Positions 16,698 to 23,687 of a DNA stretch of 64,000 bases are shown here, piece by piece (position 1 is the first letter of the stretch; every line of letters begins with the position of its first letter). Position numbers and translations under genes: made by a program. A model generated the notes under the pieces. The model was not told where the DNA came from, made no database searches, and saw only the letters and a program-made list of their open reading frames with translations. The stretch is from Bacteroidales bacterium (GTDB lineage Bacteria; Bacteroidota; Bacteroidia; Bacteroidales; WCHB1-69): positions 99,367 to 163,366 of the forward strand of contig JAKSMB010000002.1 of the NCBI GenBank assembly GCA_024400875.1. Direction: 5' to 3'.

Positions 16698-18932
16698 ATG
16701 AAACAATTCTTTTTGGATAATAAAAATAATGTCTGGTTTTGGGCATTTACGGTGATTGTTTTTGCTCTGTTGTTCATTATGCCGATGATGAGTAAACAGG
16801 CGGGTAATACCGGAGATGAAGATGGCTTTCAAATCCCACAAGGTAAGAATGTTGTAAACTATTACAAAACGAATGGCCAAGATACTACCTGTATGAACTT
16901 CAAAGATAACCTTCAGTTTTATGGTTCTTCTTTTGATGTCATAACAGAATATATCAATCAAACATTTAAGATTGAAGATATAAGTAAGTCAAGACACGTA
17001 TGCAATTCTTTGATGGGATGGCTGGCGGTACTGATGGTGGGGCTGATAGCCTACCAGTTTGGAGGTGCGCGTGCAGGAGTTTTTGCATTGATACTTATGT
17101 TCTTGTCTCCAAGATTCTTAGGACATTCATTCAATAACCCCAAAGATGTTCCATTCTTGGCGGGTATCGCGTCTTCCATCTTTGGTATGGTTTTGTTTTT
17201 TAAACAATTCCCTAAAGTTAAATGGTACTCTTATGTGATTTTGATATTGTCGATAGCATTGGCTATCAGTGTTCGTATAGGTGGCTTGGTTCTCTTTGGA
17301 TATTTTGGATTGCTAGGGTTTGTATTTTTGATACAATATGTTATTCGCTATTCAAAATTACCAAAAGAAAAAAATCAAACAAAGAATATGACACCGGCAA
17401 AGGCGATAATGTTGATGTTGGTAATGGGTGTTGCAATTTGCGTGGTAGGTTTCTTTGTTGGTATTTTGATTTGGCCGTATGCAATGCAATCTCCGATAAA
17501 GCATTCAATAGAGTCGTTTAATGCGATGTCTTCTTTTGCCACCTCCCTCCGTCAACTTTTTGAGGGTAGTCTCCAATGGTCCGACTATTTGCCATGGTAT
17601 TATACACCTAAGTATATCCTCATCACGATCCCTATCGCTGTTATCATCGGTATGGTTCTTTTCTTCATCTTCTGCTGGCGCAAGAAGGAAGACCGCTTCT
17701 GGGCGTTCTTCGTATTCTTCACCTTCTTCTTCCCAGTTTTCTGGATCGTTTACACACACGCAAACGTGTATGGCGGATGGCGCCACGCGATGTTCGCCTA
17801 TCCAACAATGGTGGTGGCCGCCGGTTGGGGGTTCGATGGACTCCTCCGTTGGGTTGAGAATAAATTCGGCATCTTGAATTCAGAGAAGAAGTCAGCGAAA
17901 GGCATTGTCGTCAATGTTGCCGGTGCCGCAGTTGTCTTGCTGCTGCTCGCCGGCCCTATCCGACATATCATCGTAAACCATCCTTATGAGTATGTCTATT
18001 TCAACGAACTCGCCGGTGGCACCAAGAATGCACTCGGCAATTATGAGTTGGACTATTATTATCATAGCACTCGCGAAGCTAGCGAATGGATTATCGCCAA
18101 TGCTGAGAAAAAAGCTGATGGCTCAAAGGTAAGAGTGGGTACTTGGCATACGGCATCAGTGAACTATTTCTTTAGAAAAGATACCGCCGATTTCCAGCCC
18201 GTTTTCATTCGCTGGTATGAAAAGGAAAATACCGATTGGGATTATGCCATCTTTACGGTTACCGGCATATATCCGAAATACCTGAAAAGCAAGAATTTCC
18301 CACCTAAAAATACGATTAAGACTATTGATGTGGATGGCGTTCCAATCTGTTTTATTTTGAAAAGGGAAGATAAGTCGGATTACAAAGGTTTTAAATATAA
18401 GGAACAGAATCAGTTGGATTCCGCTATCTTGATGTATCAGAAGGCTTTGCAGGTGGATCCTAACAATATGGGCGCTTTGTGCGGGTTGGGTGAAATCTAT
18501 GTCAGAAAGAACAATCCGGACAGTGCTCAACTCTATCTGAATCCGTATCTTAAAATCGATCCGGAGGCTGAAATTGCGAACTTGATGCTTGCTTATTCTT
18601 ATGCTGGAAAGGGAGATCTGGAAGGTGCTATGAATACGTTGCACAGCATTATGAAACGGAACCCGAAGTATATGGGTGCACATATACTGGCCATCCAAAT
18701 CTGCTTGCAACAGAAGGATATCCCTGCTGCAAAACGCGAGTTCGATAAGGTTATTGAAGTGGATCGGGTGGATGAACAGGTTACCAGTTTGTGGATACAA
18801 TATGAGGCTATGCAGAATATTGACCAACAAACGGCCTATACAAATCTTTATAAGGCGATGATCCGAAGCTTGGAGAAACGTGGAAAGAAGAAAGAGGCGA
18901 ACAAGCTACGTGAGCAGAGCGGTATTAAATAA
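16698..18932 (+). CDS. GT-C (GT39/ArnT-like) membrane glycosyltransferase with C-terminal TPR domain
   Basis: This 744-residue protein has about ten hydrophobic helices in residues 12-425. A first loop carries the acidic motif TGDEDGFQ (about 36-43), the position of the catalytic Asp in PMT/ArnT-type enzymes, and SPRFLGHSFNNPKDVPF follows in a later loop. After a soluble domain (about 440-560), residues 570-730 form tetratricopeptide repeats (QLDSAILMYQKALQVDPNN, NPDSAQLYLNPYLKIDPEA, GDLEGAMNTLHSIMKRNPK). The TPR part probably faces the periplasm and binds acceptor proteins. It starts four bases after the GT2 gene. The acceptor is unknown: exported proteins are the inferred target, but lipid or polysaccharide cannot be excluded. 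Confidence 0.82.
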   Translation: MKQFFLDNKNNVWFWAFTVIVFALLFIMPMMSKQAGNTGDEDGFQIPQGKNVVNYYKTNGQDTTCMNFKDNLQFYGSSFDVITEYINQTFKIEDISKSRHVCNSLMGWLAVLMVGLIAYQFGGARAGVFALILMFLSPRFLGHSFNNPKDVPFLAGIASSIFGMVLFFKQFPKVKWYSYVILILSIALAISVRIGGLVLFGYFGLLGFVFLIQYVIRYSKLPKEKNQTKNMTPAKAIMLMLVMGVAICVVGFFVGILIWPYAMQSPIKHSIESFNAMSSFATSLRQLFEGSLQWSDYLPWYYTPKYILITIPIAVIIGMVLFFIFCWRKKEDRFWAFFVFFTFFFPVFWIVYTHANVYGGWRHAMFAYPTMVVAAGWGFDGLLRWVENKFGILNSEKKSAKGIVVNVAGAAVVLLLLAGPIRHIIVNHPYEYVYFNELAGGTKNALGNYELDYYYHSTREASEWIIANAEKKADGSKVRVGTWHTASVNYFFRKDTADFQPVFIRWYEKENTDWDYAIFTVTGIYPKYLKSKNFPPKNTIKTIDVDGVPICFILKREDKSDYKGFKYKEQNQLDSAILMYQKALQVDPNNMGALCGLGEIYVRKNNPDSAQLYLNPYLKIDPEAEIANLMLAYSYAGKGDLEGAMNTLHSIMKRNPKYMGAHILAIQICLQQKDIPAAKREFDKVIEVDRVDEQVTSLWIQYEAMQNIDQQTAYTNLYKAMIRSLEKRGKKKEANKLREQSGIK

Positions 18933-18938
18933 AAATAG

Positions 18939-18970
18939 AAAGGGTTGTTCGATGAAACAACCCTTTTTTT
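18939..18970. terminator. Bidirectional terminator
   Basis: An 11-bp inverted repeat (18939-18949 and 18956-18966) with T7 on the plus side and an A/T-rich flank on the other. It sits between the convergent GT-C/TPR gene and ispE. Confidence 0.85.
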
Positions 18971-19736
18971 ATCGCTGAAAGATTCCGAATACGGCAGTAC
19001 CGCTGCCGCTCATGGCAGCATACAAGGCTCCGCTCTCGTAGAATTGCTGTTTGAGCGTTTTCAAGGATGGATGTTTGATGAAGATGCTGTCTTCGAAATC
19101 GTTGTGAATGATACTGCGCCAGTGCTCTATAGGCGTGAGAATGTCGGTCGACAGTTCAGTGCCTGGTACTTTGGGCGTAACTCCAGCATAAGCCTCTTTG
19201 GTGGATACGGAAATGTCGGGCTTGACGATGCGGATTTCGTAGTTGGACAGATCTAAATCAATGGGGGTGAGTATCTCCCCACGTCCAGTAGCGTACATAG
19301 GTTGGTTTTCGATGAAAAAGGGGACGTCGCTGCCCAATTGAGCGGCATAGTCCATCAGTTGCGCGGTGCTGAGGTTGAGCTGGAAAAGTTGATCCAGCAT
19401 CCGTAGTGTGAAAGCGGCGTCTGCCGAACCACCACCTAATCCCGCCCCGCTGGGAATGCCCTTCTCCAAGGTGATACGCACGCCTTGGATGTTGAAGTCT
19501 TTTTGTAGCAAACGAAAAGCTTTTACGCAAAGATTGCTCTCGCTGTCGCCTAGGTCTTGCTGGCTGTGACAGATGAAATCGATTTCTGCATCAGCACGCT
19601 CAAGGGTGATGGTGTCGGTGAAGAAATCAGTAGGGTAGAATACCGTCCGGAGTTCGTGGAAGCCATCTTCCCGTTTTCTCACGATCTGAAGCCCTAAGTT
19701 GATCTTGCAGTTGACCTTTTGAGTTAATATAGTCAT
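18969..19736 (-). CDS. ispE: 4-diphosphocytidyl-2-C-methyl-D-erythritol kinase
   Basis: The 255-residue GHMP kinase has VNCKINLGLQIVRKREDGFHEL at the N-terminus (split here only by normal IspE residues), the ATP-binding GIPSGAGLGGGSADAAFTL and the C-terminal AAMSGSGTAVFGIF. It phosphorylates CDP-methylerythritol in the non-mevalonate isoprenoid pathway and so feeds undecaprenyl phosphate synthesis. It follows the YitT gene by five bases and is likely in one transcript with it. Confidence 0.95.
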   Translation of the reverse strand: MTILTQKVNCKINLGLQIVRKREDGFHELRTVFYPTDFFTDTITLERADAEIDFICHSQQDLGDSESNLCVKAFRLLQKDFNIQGVRITLEKGIPSGAGLGGGSADAAFTLRMLDQLFQLNLSTAQLMDYAAQLGSDVPFFIENQPMYATGRGEILTPIDLDLSNYEIRIVKPDISVSTKEAYAGVTPKVPGTELSTDILTPIEHWRSIIHNDFEDSIFIKHPSLKTLKQQFYESGALYAAMSGSGTAVFGIFQR

Positions 19737-19741
19737 AATGT

Positions 19742-20608
19742 TTATAGTTTCAAGGTGTCAAAATTCTTACCGAAGACGCTGGAAGTCTTGGTTATGGTGA
19801 TAAATGCGGAGTTGTCGATTTCCTTAATGATGCGGGTGATGATGGCCTTGTCGGTGCGGTGAGCCACGATCAGCAACACGTCACTTTCCTGGCGGTTGTA
19901 GGAACCGTAACCTTTGAGGAAGGTGGCGCCACGTTTCAAGTCTTTGCTGATGCGCTCTGCAATCTTTTCATTGTCTTTTGAGAAGACCATGAATTGATAG
20001 GTCTGACGGTAACCGTCGATGACGTAGTCGGCCACGAACATATATACAAAGAGTACCACGAAACTGTAAACGAGTTTTTCAAGGTCGTGAACGATGAAGT
20101 AGGAGCAACCAACGATGAATACGTTGGCGGCAAAGTTCACGTGCCCGAAGGAGATGTTGCGGTATTTACCGATCATCAGGGCGATGATGTCTAAACCGCC
20201 GGTGTTGCCACCCCAGTTGATGGCGATGCCCACGCCCGCTGCCGAGATACAGGAACCGATGAGGACACTCATAAACATATCATCTACTAACGGGTGGGTG
20301 AAAAGAACTTGTGCGATGGAAAAGAAGAGCGACAAAATAAAAGTGCATATAAGAGAATTGATGCAGAATTTTGTCCCCAAGATGCGCCAGGCAATGGCAA
20401 TCAGGATGGCGTTAAAAAGAAAAGTGGTGATACCAATTGGAAACTTTGTAGCGAAATAAAGGATGGATGCGATACCCGCAACACCACCACCTGTTACTTC
20501 GAACGGAGTCATAAATGCGGACCATCCGAGCACAAAAAGTGCCAAACCGATGGTGATAAAAGCATAGTTCTTAGCTTCTTTGAGTACTTGTGAACGCGTT
20601 ATGGTCAT
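19742..20608 (-). CDS. YitT family membrane protein (DUF161 + DUF2179)
   Basis: This 288-residue protein has five or six hydrophobic helices (residues 15-190) with the family motifs ALFVLGWSAFMTPFEVTGGG and NWGGNTGGLDIIA. A cytoplasmic DUF2179 domain follows (about 200-285; RGATFLKGYGSYNRQESDVL). Family members are widespread integral membrane proteins without an agreed function. It leads a two-gene unit with ispE. Confidence 0.88.
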   Translation of the reverse strand: MTITRSQVLKEAKNYAFITIGLALFVLGWSAFMTPFEVTGGGVAGIASILYFATKFPIGITTFLFNAILIAIAWRILGTKFCINSLICTFILSLFFSIAQVLFTHPLVDDMFMSVLIGSCISAAGVGIAINWGGNTGGLDIIALMIGKYRNISFGHVNFAANVFIVGCSYFIVHDLEKLVYSFVVLFVYMFVADYVIDGYRQTYQFMVFSKDNEKIAERISKDLKRGATFLKGYGSYNRQESDVLLIVAHRTDKAIITRIIKEIDNSAFITITKTSSVFGKNFDTLKL

Positions 20609-20671
20609 TTTTATAAAATTTTATTACGTTGTTATTCAGACGATTAGATTTCATTTTCAGAAAAATCACTG

Positions 20672-20679
20672 CAAAAATA
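20672..20679 (-). promoter_or_regulatory. -7 promoter element of yitT-ispE
   Basis: TATTTTTG on the minus strand, 63 bases before the YitT ATG at 20608. Confidence 0.5.
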
Positions 20680-20698
20680 AAAAAAAATACAAAATGTG

Positions 20699-20728
20699 TT
20701 GCGCGATATGAAAAAAACTGTATTTTTG
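20699..20728 (+). promoter_or_regulatory. Promoter of tRNA-Asn (TTG-N19-TATTTTTG)
   Basis: TTG at 20699-20701, exactly 19 bases, then TATTTTTG at 20721-20728. This is the best full match in the window to the Bacteroidota -33/-7 promoter consensus. Confidence 0.8.
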
Positions 20729-20757
20729 CAGCCGTTAAACCAAGCGGTTAACGAAAC

Positions 20758-20831
20758 GCTTCCTTAGCTCAGTTGGTTAGAGCATCTGACTGTTAATCAG
20801 AGGGTCCAAGGTTCAAGTCCTTGAGGGAGCG
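20758..20831 (+). tRNA. tRNA-Asn (GTT anticodon)
   Basis: Cloverleaf checks by hand. The acceptor GCTTCCT pairs with AGGGAGC (one G-T pair), the anticodon stem TCTGA/TCAGA frames the loop CTGTTAA with anticodon GTT, and the T stem CAAGG/CCTTG has loop TTCAAGT. The discriminator base is G and no CCA is encoded. Confidence 0.96.
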
Positions 20832-20842
20832 CAAAAGCAAAG

Positions 20843-20870
20843 GCACCTGCAACGCTGCAGGTGCTTTTTT
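20843..20870 (+). terminator. Terminator of tRNA-Asn
   Basis: Nine-bp perfect stem GCACCTGCA/TGCAGGTGC (20843-20851, 20856-20864) with loop ACGC, followed by TTTTTT. Confidence 0.9.
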
Positions 20871-20876
20871 GTTTTA

Positions 20877-20946
20877 TCCATCTTCCTTCCAACCCTTCCT
20901 CCCTTTATTCCTCCTTCCCTCCTTAATCCTTCCCTCCTTTAATCTT
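20877..20946. repeat. Pyrimidine-rich intergenic tract with tandem 15/16-mer
   Basis: Almost pure C/T on the plus strand. CCTTCCCTCCTTAAT at 20913-20927 is followed at once by CCTTCCCTCCTTTAAT at 20928-20942. The tract ends six bases before the comEC -7 element. Confidence 0.6.
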
Positions 20947-20951
20947 TTTTG

Positions 20952-20959
20952 TATCTTTG
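20952..20959 (+). promoter_or_regulatory. -7 promoter element of comEC
   Basis: TATCTTTG, 16 bases before the ATG at 20976. The region where a -33 box would lie is the pyrimidine tract. Confidence 0.6.
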
Positions 20960-20975
20960 TGGCAAACCTGAAGAT

Positions 20976-23039
20976 ATGAAAATAGAAAACTACCCTGTAC
21001 TAAAAGCACTTTTCCCCTTCATTTGTGGCATTTTATGCTGCTATCTCGGTAACTTACCACCTCAATTTGGCCATTTTTTGTTCTTGATAACATCCATTTT
21101 TTGTCTTTTTTCTGTTCTTTTATGGCCAATACGGAAGCTTTCGATGCAATGGTTGCACGCTTTTATCTTATTTTTAGGCTTCTTTTTTGCGGGGGCTACG
21201 GCCACAAATTTCCGAATGCAGGCGGTTGCTACTGAACAATCGGAGGAACTGGTCTCGCAAAACAATACTTTTTTGGTCCGCGTGATGGATCACCCTGTCG
21301 TGCGAGCGCGTAGTGTGAAGGTGGTGGCGGAACCTTTCAATGACTCTCTCCGAAGTTGCCCGTCGTTACGCCGACTCTTGCTGTATGTTCAGCGCAGTGC
21401 TGCCAGCGACAGCTTGCAGTATGGTGATGTGTTAGCTTTGAGTACGAAGTTTGCTCCATTAGAACCGCCAACGAACCCGGATGCGTTCGATAATCAACGC
21501 TATATGCGCCGGAAGGGTATCTGCTATTCAGGTTATGTTCCAGAAGGTGCGTGGCAACGTGTTGGAAATGATGTCCCTAACCCATTGAAGGATATTGCCT
21601 TTCAATGGCAGCGGAAATTGTCGGCCTTGTTCTTGCAGACCGGTATGAGCGGGGCTGAATATGAGATCATTAAGGCTATCTTGTTAGGTGATGACGACAC
21701 GATGGAGCCCGACTTGAAAGCGGCGTACGCATCCGCAGGCGTGAGCCACGTGCTGTGCGTGTCGGGAATGCACGTGGGGGTGATTTTTATGATCCTGAAT
21801 TTTCTCCTGAAACCTATGGATTTTTTTAAGAGTACGCGTGTCGTTAAAGCGGTGCTGCTACTGTCGTCAATTTGGTTGTATGCTTGCATTACGGGCCTGT
21901 CTCCTTCTGTAACACGTTCTGCTACAATGTTTTCTTTTGTTACTGTTGGCGGTCTTCTACGACGAAATGTGAATGTGTTCCATAGTTTGCTTGCCTCCTT
22001 GTTCATTCTTCTTGCCCTTAATCCGTTGCTGCTTTTCGAGGTGGGCTTCCAGTTGAGCTATCTGGCAGTGTTCGGGATCGTTACTTTCCAACCGATGATC
22101 GCCGACATATATCATTGCAAAACCAAGGTGGGCAACTATTTCTGGGAGTTGCTTTCGGTATCGATTGCGGCACAACTAAGCACGTTCCCCATTTCCATTT
22201 TCTATTTTGGACAATTCCCCAATTATTTCATACTCTCCAACCTGTCTGTTATCTCCCTCTCTTTCATTGTGATGATAACGGGTATTGGTTTGTTAGGTCT
22301 GTCTTTTATACCAATGGTTGCGCGTGGGGTGGCTACGGTGTTGACCTTTGAAATTCGAATAATGAACCGGATCATTCTCTTTATTGAGCAACTTCCAGGA
22401 TCGGTAACGCATAACATTGATTATCGAATGCACCAAATGTTGTTGCTGTATTTGGCTATCGTACTTACGCTTATAGCTTTTCAATATCAGCGAAAACGTA
22501 TGTTGCTGTGTGCTTGGGCAGTGATGACGCTCTTTGCGGGTACGTTTGCTTTGAGAAAAGTGGGGTTACTGCATCAAAACGAGGTGGTGGCGTACGATGT
22601 GCCGCACGCTACAGCCCTTGCCTTCTGCTATCATCAGCGGGGGTTGATGCTTTCCGATTCGGTGCTGGACTTCGACCACCAAAGCTACAAGATGGCTGTG
22701 CAGAATCACGCACGACGGCAGCACGCGTTGTGGCAGTTTGCAGCTATCGATACAAATCGGCTGGATTTGCCCTTTATCTGTAAGCGGGGAGCCGCGTTGC
22801 GGTACTGCGATAAGACCTATTATCTGCTCAAGAAACACTGCCCGGTTTATGCTGTTGAATCTTCCCTGCCGGTCGACTATCTGGTGCTGTGCAATAGCCC
22901 GACGCAATCGCCTGAGGATGTGGCTGCTGCACTCCATTTCCGGGCGGTGATTGCAGATCAATCTAACGGCAAATTCTGCATCGAAAAGTGGCGTCAATGG
23001 TGTAACAAAAACGGGGTGATATTCCAGTGCAATCGATAA
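20976..23039 (+). CDS. comEC: ComEC/Rec2-family DNA uptake channel protein
   Basis: The 687-residue inner-membrane protein has an N-terminal pair of helices, a DUF4131-type soluble domain (about residues 80-200) and the competence domain with many helices. The hallmark ASAGVSHVLCVSGMHVGVIF lies near residue 255. In transformable bacteria it carries single-stranded DNA across the membrane. The C-terminal 150 residues occupy the place of the metallo-beta-lactamase-like nuclease but show no HxHxDH motif, so the nuclease function appears lost or supplied elsewhere. The ATG at 20976 (MKIENYP) follows the promoter; the longer frame begins inside it. Confidence 0.9.
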   Translation: MKIENYPVLKALFPFICGILCCYLGNLPPQFGHFLFLITSIFCLFSVLLWPIRKLSMQWLHAFILFLGFFFAGATATNFRMQAVATEQSEELVSQNNTFLVRVMDHPVVRARSVKVVAEPFNDSLRSCPSLRRLLLYVQRSAASDSLQYGDVLALSTKFAPLEPPTNPDAFDNQRYMRRKGICYSGYVPEGAWQRVGNDVPNPLKDIAFQWQRKLSALFLQTGMSGAEYEIIKAILLGDDDTMEPDLKAAYASAGVSHVLCVSGMHVGVIFMILNFLLKPMDFFKSTRVVKAVLLLSSIWLYACITGLSPSVTRSATMFSFVTVGGLLRRNVNVFHSLLASLFILLALNPLLLFEVGFQLSYLAVFGIVTFQPMIADIYHCKTKVGNYFWELLSVSIAAQLSTFPISIFYFGQFPNYFILSNLSVISLSFIVMITGIGLLGLSFIPMVARGVATVLTFEIRIMNRIILFIEQLPGSVTHNIDYRMHQMLLLYLAIVLTLIAFQYQRKRMLLCAWAVMTLFAGTFALRKVGLLHQNEVVAYDVPHATALAFCYHQRGLMLSDSVLDFDHQSYKMAVQNHARRQHALWQFAAIDTNRLDLPFICKRGAALRYCDKTYYLLKKHCPVYAVESSLPVDYLVLCNSPTQSPEDVAAALHFRAVIADQSNGKFCIEKWRQWCNKNGVIFQCNR

Positions 23040-23061
23040 CCGATTGTCTCTTATCTTTTTG

Positions 23062-23069
23062 TATCTTTG
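23062..23069 (+). promoter_or_regulatory. -7 promoter element of ruvA (and probably sprA)
   Basis: TATCTTTG followed by CC, 21 bases before the ruvA ATG. No other promoter is evident before sprA, which begins six bases after ruvA. Confidence 0.6.
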
Positions 23070-23090
23070 CCGCTCATTAACCATAACCTT

Positions 23091-23681
23091 ATGATAAGTT
23101 ACCTAAAAGGAAAAATTGTAGAAAAAAATCCGGCTTATGTCGTTTTGGAAACGGCTGCAGGAATTGGATTCTATGTAAATATATCCGTTGCAACATATTC
23201 TCAACTTAAAGATAATGAAGAAGTTAAAATGCTAACTTATTTCATTGTCAAAGAAGATGCTCAAACCTTGTATGGCTTTCTCGAAGAGGAAGAGCGTGAG
23301 CTTTTCAAGTTGTTGATATCCGTCAACGGCATTGGTCCAAATACGGCAAGATTGATTCTTTCTTCTATGTCGGTGGGTGAGGTGCTGAACGCCATTGCCA
23401 CGGAGAATGTGAAGGCTATCCAGTCGGTGAAGGGCATTGGCGCTAAAACGGCGCAACGCGTGGTCATCGAGTTGAAGGATAAAACCAAGAAGATGGAACT
23501 GACAAATTCCTCAAAAATTTCTGTTGCGTACAATAATAACAAGTATGATGCGTTAACAGCGTTAATTGCCCTCGGTTTTCCTAAGGCTGGCGCAGAGTCT
23601 GTCTTGGATAAGGTTATTAAGGCCGATGGTATTGATTTGACAGTGGAAGAATTGATTAAGAAGTCGTTGAAATTATTGTAA
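23091..23681 (+). CDS. ruvA: Holliday junction branch migration complex subunit RuvA
   Basis: The 196-residue protein has the RuvA OB-fold N-terminus (ISYLKGKIVEKNPAYVVLET), the helix-hairpin-helix motifs NGIGPNTARLIL and KGIGAKTAQRVVIELKDK, and the C-terminal RuvB-binding domain (YDALTALIALGFPKAGAE). It binds Holliday junctions and loads RuvB. The ATG at 23091 is the standard start. The stop TAA lies in the same reading frame as sprA and only two sense codons before its TTG start. Confidence 0.96.
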   Translation: MISYLKGKIVEKNPAYVVLETAAGIGFYVNISVATYSQLKDNEEVKMLTYFIVKEDAQTLYGFLEEEERELFKLLISVNGIGPNTARLILSSMSVGEVLNAIATENVKAIQSVKGIGAKTAQRVVIELKDKTKKMELTNSSKISVAYNNNKYDALTALIALGFPKAGAESVLDKVIKADGIDLTVEELIKKSLKLL

Positions 23682-23687
23682 CAGAGT

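Noticed and set aside
20877-20946. CRISPR-like repeat array
   Set aside because: Only two direct 15/16-base copies with no spacers and no cas genes.
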